NCBI GenBank assembly: GCA_963681505.1
Contig: OY811972.1
Location: 3,366,163 to 3,430,162, forward strand
DNA: 64,000 bases
Direction: 5' to 3'
DNA from: Eunapius fragilis
Taxonomy: Eukaryota; Porifera; Demospongiae; Spongillida; Spongillidae
Notes under the pieces: generated by a model
Seen by the model: the letters and a program-made list of their open reading frames with translations, nothing else
What the model was told of the DNA's origin: nothing
The model's database searches: none
Part shown: in pieces, positions 11,537 through 23,500 of the stretch
Numbering within the stretch: position 1 is the first letter of the stretch
Layout: each line of letters opens with the position of its first letter
Program-made: the position numbers and the translations under genes

Positions 11537-14500
11537 TTCTACGTAAATTGAGCTTCAATTTGATGCTAAAGAAGTACTATGAGGCAAAAAATGGAAAGGG
11601 TATGAGGCCGCAAAGTTGCAAATTTTCTGGAAAAATTAATTATTCAGGGCAGCATATTTCGTAAACCATTCAAGTTATTAACATAATAAGCGGTTAAAGT
11701 AACATTCACCCAAAGACAAACAAATATGAGTAAATGCATCATGATTTGAAGATGTGAAGCATGCTCCCATACAAAGTCACGGTGGAATGACCCAACAATG
11801 TGTCATCAACCACAAAGTAAAGCTGCACATGCAGTGTGCAAAGTAATATGGTTGCTTATATGTACTAACCCTGCATTGAGAGAGCGTACAACCCTGCATT
11901 GAGAGAGCAGCGCATACACCCCATTGTTTTATACAGTTCGTTTACAATGGAGCCCTCATGTTGTTTTAAGCGGCTGCTATCGATCAGCAGTGGATGTGGC
12001 CCCATTATTTTGCACAGAATCAAAGACACATTATGCGCGCTTGCTTCCTATCACTTTTTAAATTAGTGCGCGCACAGGGGCCATTTTATCATTTTGCCCT
12101 AAGTTTAGATACATTTACATACTTGCGCTACTGATTGCATTAAGCTATAGCTAGCTGTTGTCACAATCGCGGATGACGTTTTACAATGACTTTAATTACC
12201 GCGAAACGTCATCAATAATATGAATGCCATTTATGGTAACCGTTAAGTCGACCCCTGACTTGTATTAATGGTCAAGCAATTGATTTTTGGGCACTTCATT
12301 ATGAATTGTTTTTGCATATTTACAATGGTTTTTTAAAATTAACCATGAATTTCAATGAATTAATTACATTATCGCATATAATTACATGTACATCATAATT
12401 TCCTATTTGAACTGGGTATTAAATACCAATACCATTAACATAACTCTTTGTATATGATTTTCCTTCATTGTGTTTGCATTAATGTGAAGGCTCTTTTTGT
12501 CGGTCATAACAAAAGTCACATTGTGTTTTAGTGCTACGATCGTAGCACTGTGCAGTGTTTTAAACACGAAGATAAAATGATGATCTTTCTGACACATATG
12601 TACGTGTTAACTAGTTCTGCGAAGTGCACAACTCCATTTACACCAGTTTTATAGTAACGCACGGGGTAACAAAACGATGATGCTGCGTAGATCGCTGAAA
12701 GGATTGAGCAAAGGAATTCTAACGTAGCGTATAAAACTGAACAAACATGTTCATTCGGAAGAATTGTTTTACTAAATACCTTTAAGTAATTATGCCTCCG
12801 TCCCAAAAGTAAAAATCGCTCGCTTCGACCGCTACATGCACTTCTTCTATACATCTCCTCATCGAGTTCCCAAAAATCCCACTTCTTTTGAAGGGATAAG
12901 TAGATGACATCATAATAACAGATGAGTCCGCTTTTAATTTTAGCCACACTTACATGTAATCGAACTGAGCGCAGTTGTGGAACGTCCATCCAAGCAATGT
13001 TCTATAACCAATCAAGCGATGCAAATGTTTTGTTACATTGTATTTCAAAAACCTGTCTAAATTGCTAGCGATTAACAACTTTTGTGTTAATCATATTTAA
13101 ATAATAGGCATGATGCCAAAACTAAACGAAACCAGAATCCATGTCTTAGTTTATCAATCGTAGCACTAATACGGAATGTGACTTTTATTATGACCGGTAC
13201 TGTAACCGGTACTGTACATACAGTAGAGGTTATAATAAAAGTCATGTTCCGTTTTAGTGCTACGATCGTCGCACTGTGTAGTCTTTTAAAACACGAAGAT
13301 AAAACGATCTTTCTGACACATATGTACGTGTTAACTAGTTCTGCGAAGTGCACAACTCCGTTTACACCGGTCTTATATAACGCACGCGGTAACAAAACGA
13401 TGATGCTGCGTAGATCACTGAAAGGGTTGAGCAAAGGAATTCTATCGCAGGGTATAAAACTGAACAAGCGCGTTCGTTCGGAAGATCCGTTTTACTAAAT
13501 ACCTTTAAGTAATTATGCCTCTGCCCCTACAGTAAAAATCGCTCGCTTTGACCGCTACATGTAATTCTTCTATTGAGTTCCCAAAATCCCCCTCCATTTG
13601 AAGGGATAAGTGGATGATGTCATACAACAGATGAGACCGCCTTTTAATTTTAGCCACACTTACAGTAGCGGTCAAAAAAAGCATTACGTTTCGTTTTCGT
13701 AGAGCGATCGATTTACAGTAGCGTATGGTTTTAAAAAACGAAGTCAGAACGAAGTCAGAACGAAGTCGATACGAAGCCGATCTTGACACCTTTTTCGTTA
13801 ACGATGTGCGCGCATTTTTGTGCATCGTTGATTTTTACGGACCAACGATACGTGTGAACGATGACGCTTAGGAGTAAGTATTGGCAATACGCGCTTCCAC
13901 GAAACGTCCATCCAAGGGAGGTCCTGCAGCGTAAAATGGTGCGGAGGCTAATTCTGTACCCGCGTGACAAGAGCAATTGGTGCTGTATAGTTTAAGTTAG
14001 GGCTGCGTTTAAGTTAAGGCAAATGCGCGCGCCCAAGGGTGCCCCGCGCTTTTCAAACCGCAATGTAATTTGTAACAAGCACCACAACTATGAATATTTA
14101 AGCACATGAATTGCATTATCGAAGGATATAAAAACATACTAAGTCTAGCATGATGATACAGCAGGGTCTATGGTGCAGGAAAGCTCCGATGCAGGCAAAA
14201 TTGAATCGTGGTTTGTTACAATGCTAGCAATTGAAACCAAGCTCTGTATTCAGCCCTACTGCTTTACATACTGCCTAAACCTAAACGGCTTCGTCGGCAC
14301 CCCCGCCCTGTTCATGTTGAGGCGGTAATTGCAAAAATCACTGCATTTGATGCTGGGCTGTGACTTTAGCTCTTATCAGTGCTTGTCCAACCTATAATCA
14401 ATCCTATACTGCTCTACATACCTAAACGGTACAGCTGTCGACCACCCCCGCCGTGTTTATGTTATACGGCACTACACTTGCAACAACCAAAAACAAAAGC

Positions 14501-17500
14501 CTAGTTTTATTTGTGGAGAAATTTTTGTCTCTTATCAATTATCCAACCTATATACTGCCTAAACTAAACGATTGTGGTCGACCAACCCCAAGGCACCCTA
14601 GCTGTTTATTTTAAGCCAGCACTTACTTTAATACAGGCGATGTGGCTTTCGTTGTTAGGAGTGCTTATCCAACTGATGTGACCCTGTACTGCCTAAGCCT
14701 AAACGGTGCCCAGCCCTGTTTCCGTTAAGGCAGTATCTGGAAAAAAAAAAAACACTTACTTTAATGCAGGAGTAATTACCCTGTGGAAAAATCAATAGTG
14801 CTTGTCCAATTAATCTATTCGATCCTATGCTGCTCTACTTACTGCCTAAACTTAAACGGTGCAGCAATCAACAACCCCCGCGCCCTGTTTATGCTAAGGT
14901 ATTATACTTACAACAACTAACAAAAAACAAAGGAATTGTTTTATTTGGGAGAAATTGCGCTGTGGCTTTTGTTGTAAGCAGTGCTTGTCAATGATCCAAC
15001 CTATATTACTGCCTATATATAACTAAAAAGGTTGCGGTCGACCAGTCCCACCCTTTAGCTATTTATATTAAGGCAGTACTGCAAATAATACTTTAATGCA
15101 GGCGATGTGGCTTTCGTTGTTAGGAGTGCTTATCCCACCTATTCGACCCTGTGCTGCCTAAACCTAAACGGTGCCCAGCCCTGTTTCCGTTAAGGCAGTA
15201 TCTGGAAAATAAAAAAAAAAAACTTACTTTAATGCAGGAGTAATGGCCCTGTAGCTTAGTTCTTGTCCAATTAACCTATTCGATCCGATACTGCTCTACT
15301 TACTGCCTAAACTTAAACGTACAGTGGTCGACAATCCCTGCGCCCTGTTTATGTTAAGGCAATATACTTGCAACAACAAAAAAACAAAGGCCTTGTTTTA
15401 TTGTGAGAGAAATCGCACTATGGCGTTTGTTGTAAGCAGTGCATGTCCATGATCCAACCTATATATTACTAAAATGGTTGTGGTCGACCAGCCCCACCCT
15501 AGTTGTTTATATAAAGGCAGTACTGCAAATAATACTTACTTTAATGCAGGCGATGTGACTTTCGTTGCTAGGAATGCTTATTCAACCTATTAGACCCTGT
15601 ACTGCCTAAACCTAAACGGTGCCTCCGCCCTATTTATGTTAAGGCACTATACTTGCAACAACCAAAAACAAAGGCCTTGTTTTATTAGGTAGAAATTGCT
15701 TTGTGGCTTTTGTTTTCAGCAGTGCTTATCTATGATCCAACCTATATTACTGCCTAATCTAAAACGGTTGCGGTCGACCAGCCCCACCCTAGCTGTTTAT
15801 ATTAGGGCAGTACTTGCAAATAACACTTTATTGCAGGCAATGTGGCTTTCGTTGTTGGGAATGCTTATTCAACCTATTCGACCCTGTGCTGCCTCGTGAA
15901 AAGTTGCCCTGTGTCTACATAGTTCTTACACTGTAGGAGTGCTTGTTCAATTAACCTATTCGATCCTATACTGCTCTACACACTGCTTAAACTTAAGCAG
16001 TACAGCGGTCAACCACCCCCACCATGTTTATGTACTTGGGGGAAATAAAAAACAAATACCTTACTTAATGTGGTGCTGTGCATGGCTTTGTTTAATGCTA
16101 TTTATTAATTGTCTGCTTGTGTATATAGAGTTTGAAATACAATACTTACTGCAAATACATGTACATGAAAAACTTTAAGAGTTGAAGTCACTGAGCTGGC
16201 TACCAGTTTATGACACAGAAATTATAATGTTACCGATCCTGATGCATTGTAGCAGCAAAGTGAAAAGAAAATATGAACAGTGGAGATAGAGAGAAAGGAT
16301 ATATAGGAAAAAAATAGTTATATGATCTTTTCTGGAAGTAACTTGTTGAAGTAATGTTCTGCCGCTGCATCATATGGCAAATGGAAATACTGAGATATGA
16401 CAAGGATCATTGCCTGCAGGTTCAATCATAGCAAAGCAAATTAAATTTAGAAGCATTCTTTATGTGCAAAGGTACCTCAGGAAGAAGGTTGTTAAAGGTG
16501 AATGACATTCCCAAAGGGCAGCCACTTTCAATACAAACTATATCACAAATTGCATTCAAATAGTTAATGATTTCAGGATTCTATTTATAGGACAATACAT
16601 GTAATGCAAGTACTGACAAATGTATATTTATAATCTTACAAGAGGCAGAGAAGCTTTAATTGGCCATGTGTCTGCAATTGGCACAATATCATGTTTTGAA
16701 AGCCTTTTCCCATCCTTTTCAAAATAGCATTCCTTCCATCTTGATGTCTTGTATTTGCATATGTTTAAAATGAGTCTTACAAACAATCAGAAATCCATTA
16801 AATCGTGCAGACCAACAAACTACATCACATTTCTTACTTCCAAATCTTTAAGTATTCCTCTTATAATGCGCAGAGGGATGGGGAGCATCCTATTGTTGGA
16901 GTTGATGCATACATGGTTTGAAATAAGCACAAGCACTAACATGTACTGTGTAACCTTCATAGTAGAATTATATACTTCTGTTAATGATCACTTCATCGTC
17001 TCCACGCTGCGTATTAGGCACATTCTTTCACTGGTGATGTCACAGTCATCAGCCATCTCAAGCATCATGGTCATATTTGGTGTTAGTATCTCATCTGTCA
17101 ACATAATTAATTTACATGCATTATAAAAATACAAGTATGTTAGGTTTACATCTTACCAAATTCGCACAATGAGTAGCTTGTCACTACAGTATCTGAAAAT
17201 AATAACAGAAGTAAACAATTCACTATAGACTAAGCACATACCTTTGTAGTCTGTGTAATGTTCAAGTAATGCTGAGCGCAATGCACTGGTAATATTTACA
17301 GAGATGCAATCATGTTTTTTTTAAATTAAAATTAAAACAAAGGCCTTATTTTTATGCGGGGGAAATTGCGCTGTGGCTTTTGTTGTAAGCAGTGCTTATC
17401 AATGATCAAACCGATATTACTGCCTAAACTTAAACGGTAGCGGTCGATCACCCCCCGCCCTGTTTATATATGATAATTGGAAATATCACTTATACTTTAA

Positions 17501-20500
17501 TGTAGGCTGTGTCTTTTGTTGTTAGGAGTGCTTATCCAACCTAGTCGACCCTATATATAGGTTAGACACTGAAACCGAGGGATCTACGTGATTTAGAATC
17601 CCCGAGGGCCCTGGGCTGTAGCGTCCCGAGCGTTAGCGAGGGCGCTACTAAGGGCCCGAGGGGGTTCTAAATGACGTAGATTCCTCGGTTTCAGTGTCTA
17701 ACCAATTTAGACAATAGCAACACGTACGTAGCAACCAATAAATTATTGCGCAACGTGATAACGATAACGGGAGGGATTCTAAGTGCCAGTGGGGGGGATT
17801 CTAAGTGCCCGGGGCACTTAGAATCCCCCCCACTGGCACTTAGAGTCCCTCTCTAGGTTAGATACCTGCAATTGACCAATCAGATTGCGCGAATCACTTC
17901 CGCTATTGTCTAAACTGCGTATAAACCTAAACGGTACGCCTGCGGCCCGCCCTGTTTGTGTTTAGGCAGTAACTGCAAACAACACTTACTTACTACAGAG
18001 AAGACTTTCGTTCATATGAGTGCTTGTCCAAACTATCGATCCTATACTGCTCTGCATACTGCCTAAACTTAAACGGTAGCGGTTGACCACCCCGCCCTGT
18101 TTATGTTAAAGCAGTACTTGGAAATAACACCGCTTACTTTAATGCAGGCGATGTGGTTTTTGTTGTCATGCAAGCAGTTAGGAGTGCCTATCCAATTAAC
18201 CTATTAGACCCTATATATACTGCCTAAACATACATGGTACCCCCGCCCTGTTTGTGTTACCAAAGGCAGTACCTGCATGCAAAAAACACTTATCCTTTTA
18301 AAAATACATATGCAGGAGAAATTGCAGTTCTTAGGAGTGCTTGTCCAACCTATTCTGCTCTACATACTGCCTAAACTTAAACGGTACAGAGGTCCGCCTT
18401 ATTAATGTTCATGCACTATATTTCAAATATATAAAAAGGCCTTATTTTAATGTTTAAACCTAAACCCATTCACCATGTTTGTGTTAAGGCAGTACCTGCA
18501 TGCAAATTAAATGTATATTATTATACATGCGCAGGAGAAATTGCGATGTGGCTTTATAGTTATTAGCAGCGCTTGTCCAACCTATTCAATCCTATATATA
18601 CTGGCCCTACATACTCACTAAACTTAAACGGTACAGCGGCGCCTTGTTAATGTTAATGCCCTATATACTTGGCAAAAAATAAAAAATAAAAAGCAAGGCG
18701 TGGCTTTGTTGTAAGCAGTGCTTATCCATGATCCAATTAACCTACATTACTGCCTAAACTTAAACGGTAGCGGTCGACCACCCCCGCCCTATTTATGTTA
18801 AGGCAGTACTTAGAAATATCACTTATACTTTAATGTAGGCTGTGTCTTTTGTTGTTAGGAGTGCTTATCCAACCTAGTCAACCCTATATTGCCTATAGAC
18901 CAAAACAGTGCCCTCGCCCTGTTTATGTTAAGGCAGTATACCTGAAATAAAGCATTTAGAGAAATTGTCCTGTGGCTATATCTATAGTTCTTATAAGTGC
19001 TTGTACATGTCCAATTAACCTGTTCGAACTGCTCTACTTTTACTGCCTAAACTTAAACGGTGCGGCGGTCGACAACCCCCGTGAACCCCCGTGCCTTGTT
19101 TATGCTAATGCACTATACTTGCCAACAACAACAACAAAAAAAAAGTAATTGTGCAAAAATTGCGCTGTGGCTTTTGTTGTAAGCAGTGCTTATCCATGAT
19201 CCAACCTTTATTACTGCCTATATATAACTAAAACGGTTGCGGTCGACCAGCCCCATGTAACCTTTAGCTGTACGTGTTTATATTAAGGCAGCACTGCTAA
19301 TAATGCTTACTTTAATGCAGGCTATGGTGGAATACTTTAATGCAGGAGTAGTTATGTACCCTGTGGCTATATCGATAGTGCTTGTCCAATATAACCTATT
19401 CGATCCTATACATACTGCTCAGCCTCTACTTACATGCCTAAACTTAAACAGTATACAGCGGTTGACAACCCCCGCGCCCTGTTTATGTTAAGGCACTATA
19501 CTTGCAACAACAAAAAACAAAAGGTCTGTTTTATTAGGGAGAAATTGCGCTGTGGCTTATGTTTTAAGCAGTGCTTATTGATCCAACCTATTTTACTGCA
19601 TATAAACTAAAATGGTTGCGGTCGACCAGCTCCACCCTAGCTGTTTATATTAGAGCAGTACTGCAAATAAATCTTTAATGCAGATGATGTGGTTTTCGTT
19701 GTTAGGAGTGCTTATTCAACCTATTAGACCCTGTACTGCCTAAACCTAAACGGTGCCCCCGCCCTGTTTATGTTAAGGCACTATACTTGCAACAACAAAA
19801 CAAATAGGCTTTGTTTTATTGTGGGCGCTGTGCCTTTTATTATAAGCAGTGCTTACCCATGTTCCAACCTATATTACTGTCTATATATAAACTAAAACAG
19901 TTGCGGTCGACCACCCCCACCCTAGCTGTTTATTAGAGCAGTACTGCAAACAACACTTACTTTAATGCAGGCGATGTGGCTTTCGTTGTTAGGAGTGCTT
20001 ATTCAACCTATTAGACCCTGTACTGCCTAAACCTTAACGGTGCCTCCGTCCTGTTTATGTTAAGGCACTATACTTGCAGCAACCAAAAACACAGGTCTTG
20101 TTTTATTAGGGAGAAATTGCGCTTTGGCTTTTGTTTTAAGCAGTGCTGTATTACTGCGAAAACTAAAACAGTTGCGGTCAACCAGCCGCAGCCTAGCTGT
20201 TTATAATTAAGGCAGTACTTGCAAATAAAAATTTAATGCAGGCGATGTGGCTTTCGTTGTTAGGAGTGCTTAATATCCAACCTATTCGACCCTGTACTAC
20301 TCTACATACTTAAACGGTACAGCGGTCGACCACCTTCGCCGTGTTTATGTTAAGGCACTATACTTGCAACGACAAAAAACAAAAGCCTTGTTTTATTTTG
20401 GACAAATTGCGCTGTGGCTTTTTTTGTGGTTTTATAGGTTGAATAAATACTCCTAGCAACAAAAGCCACATCGCCTGCATTAAAGTAAGTATTATTTGCA

Positions 20501-23500
20501 GCACTGCTATAAACAAGTAGGGTGGGGCTGGTCGACCGCAACCGTTTTAGTTTGTAATATAGGTTGGATCACGGATAAGCACTGCTTACAACAAAAGCCA
20601 TGCACAGCGCAATTTCTCCTACAATAAAACAAGGCCTTTTTGTTGCAAGTATAGTGCCTTAACATAAACAGGGCGCGGCGCGGGGGTTTTCGACCGCTGT
20701 ACCGTTTAAGTTTAGGCATTAAGTAGAGCAGTATAGGATTGAATAGGTTATATGGACAAGCACTCATAAGAACAATAGATATAGCCACAGGACAACTACT
20801 CCTGCATTAAAGGAAGTGTTTTTTGTTTTTGTTTCAGATACTGCATGCCTTAACACAAACAGGGCGGGGCACTGTTTAGGTTTAGGCAGTCCAGGGTCGA
20901 ATAGGTTGAATAAGCACTCCTAACAATGAAAGCCACATCGCCTGCATTGAAGTAAGCATTATCTGCAGTGCTGCCTTAATCTAAACAGCTAGGGTGGGGC
21001 CGGTCGACCTCAACTGTTCAATCCTTTTAGTTTATATATAGGTTGGATCATGGATAAGCACTGCTTACAACAAAAGCCACAGCGCATGCAATTTCTCACA
21101 CAATAAAACAAGGCCTTTGTTTTTTGTTGTTGCAAGTATTATGCCTTAACATAAACAGGGCTCAGGGGTTTTCGACCGTTGTACCGTTTAAGTTTAGGCA
21201 GTAAGTAGAGCAGTATAGGATCGAATAGGTTATTTGGACAAGCACTCATAAGAACTATAGATATAGCCACAGGGCAATTACTCCTGCATTAAAGTAGGTT
21301 TATTTTTTTTTCAGATACTGCCTTAACAAAAACAGGGTGGGGGCACCGTTTCGGGTTAGGCAGTACAGGGTCGAATAGGTTGAATAAACACTCCTAAAAA
21401 CAATAGCCACATCGCCTGCATTAAAGTATCATTTGCAGTACTGCCTTTATTTAACCAGCTAGTGGTCGACCGCAACCGTTTTAGTTTATATATATAGGCA
21501 GTAATACAGGTTGGATCACTGCTTATAATAAAAGCCAAAGCGCAATTTCTCCAACAATAAAACAAGGCCTTAGTTTTTTGTTGTTGCAAGTATAGTGCCT
21601 TAACATAAACAGGGGGTGGGGGTTTTCGGCTGCTGTACCGTTTAAGTTTAGGCAGTAAGGAGAGCACTCAGACTTGGTTGATCTCTTTGTGATATAAGTG
21701 ATAGCTAACCACGGTAGCGTTAATTAAACAAGATACAGGAACGGCGAGCAATTGAATACGAGAGTTCAAAGCTATATTATCCTACATATACAAGTATATG
21801 GTTAATGAATACATGTACGTGGTTAATTCATTAATTATTCATAGCGGCCGTACGGCCGTGCCTTAACTTAAACGCTGCCTAAACTATACAGGTGCAACTG
21901 GTGCGCAGTCGTTTCATCATCCTTTCTCGTCTCTTCTTCCACTATTGCCTTTACTTCAGCAGTGAGTTTTGAGGGTCTACCCGATCCCGATCGTCGACAT
22001 ATTGATTTGGTTTGACGGTACTTCTTTATGAAGATCGCTACGTTCTGTCGCGCACAATAAATGTTCTCCGATTAAAGATATCGAGCGATAGTTGGAGCTT
22101 TCAAACCCTTAATTGAAACGGTAGAACAGTATTCGCAGCTTCGTGTACTCACTATACACCATTTTCTAAACACGTCCGCTCACGTACCGATTATATAAAA
22201 ACAGTGGCGATTTGTAAAACGGCATCAATCGTTTATATAATCTACAAAACTATAGAAACGATGTTTTGTAAAACGATGTTTGAACGATGTTCGACCGATT
22301 CCGTTCAATCGTGCTACGATCACGAAACGTAATGCTTTTCTTGACCGATACTGTAATTGAACCGAGTGCTGTTGCGGAACGTCCATCCAAGCGATGTTCT
22401 ACAACCAATCAAGCGGTGCGAAGGGTTTGCTAACATTTCAAAAACGCGTCTAAACCGCTAGCGATTAACAACTTTTGTGTTAATCATATTTGAAGTATAG
22501 CTACGATGCCAAAACAAAACGAAACCAGAAGCCATATCTTAGTGCTACGATCGTAGCACTAAAACGGAACATGACTTTTATTATGACCGGTACTGTACAT
22601 GTTGTAATATTTTGATAAGTATGTTTATTATTTCATTGTTATGATATTATCAATGTGTATTGCTGAACATATGGTTTCTGTTCTAAGAAAGCATTCATAC
22701 ATGTACCTATTACCATGCCTGGATAACATAGAAGTTAGATTTTGTAGAAGCCCAGGCTTGAAAACATAATTGTTGCAGCTGTTGGGCAGAAAGTTTTCAA
22801 AAAGGTAAAATTAGGCATACGTTAAAAATAAATAAATTGCCCAATCTAAGCATAAAGTTGTGTGCCAAGTAGGGATGAAAGACACTACCACTTGATGTGC
22901 ACACCGCTACATGTAGACATTATGCACATGCACTTGCAAATCTGGAAATTGTGAACAATGCTATTTGGTGGAACAGATTAGTGCCCCCTGACGCGCATAC
23001 ACGGAAGTTCCACTGATGAATGGAAGCGTTCAGATGAAATAGTGTGTTTTATAATTATAATTGTGCTGTTAAACAAGGCTTAGTTTTCTGTGACGTATAT
23101 TAGCAACAAGGATTCGTTGCACCTACACCTGTAGCCTTCAATGTTCAGTACTATACTTGCTATGTTGCATAGAAGATATCCCAGAATACATAGTGGTATG
23201 CGTGAATTTTCATATAAGCATCTGTATTCAAACGGATGTGAACTTTGAGATGATGTACTAGGCATGCTGGAAGATGCCTCCTTGCTTGAAGGACTCTGCT
23301 TGCTTGACATGAATGTGATGGAGGGCAGTGCATAGAAATATAACAAATAAGGATTGTAACACTCATCTTCACACACACATGCACCCACACAATGCATACA
23401 AAACAGGATTGTCATAAAGGCTGCATTACTTTAGGTGCAGTACTATTGCAGATGATGCTCATGTAGATATGCCACTTCATATATTACTGCATGCATTGCT

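Larger units (their letters stand above)
17335..20430. repeat. Hairpin satellite array, second block (forward)
   Basis: Same units and orientation as the first block, resuming right after the gene fragment (AAGGCCTTATTTTTATGC). Copies vary in loop sequence but keep both hairpin arms. Interrupted at 17561-17853 by two unrelated palindromes. Confidence 0.85.
13663..22353 (-). mobile_element. 8.7-kb satellite-filled Tc1-like element inserted in MITE B
   Basis: The left end CAGTAGCGGTCAAAAAAAGC and, reversed, the right end CAGTATCGGTCAAGAAAAGC continue identically as ATTACGTTTCG and match over roughly 45 bp. TA lies directly outside each end (13661-13662, 22354-22355). The DNA on either side joins into one MITE collinear with copy A, which proves the insertion limits. 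Inside: a Tc1 transposase N-terminus (21892-22107, minus), a hairpin satellite (14260-21665) and a spliced gene fragment (16318-17315, minus). Autonomous Tc1 elements are usually about 1.3-2 kb, so this one is several times too long. Too decayed to move on its own. Confidence 0.85.

Noticed and set aside
14260-21665. CRISPR-like array because of hairpin repeats with variable parts
   Set aside because: Eukaryotic context, diverged units, variable spacing, no cas genes; it is a satellite.
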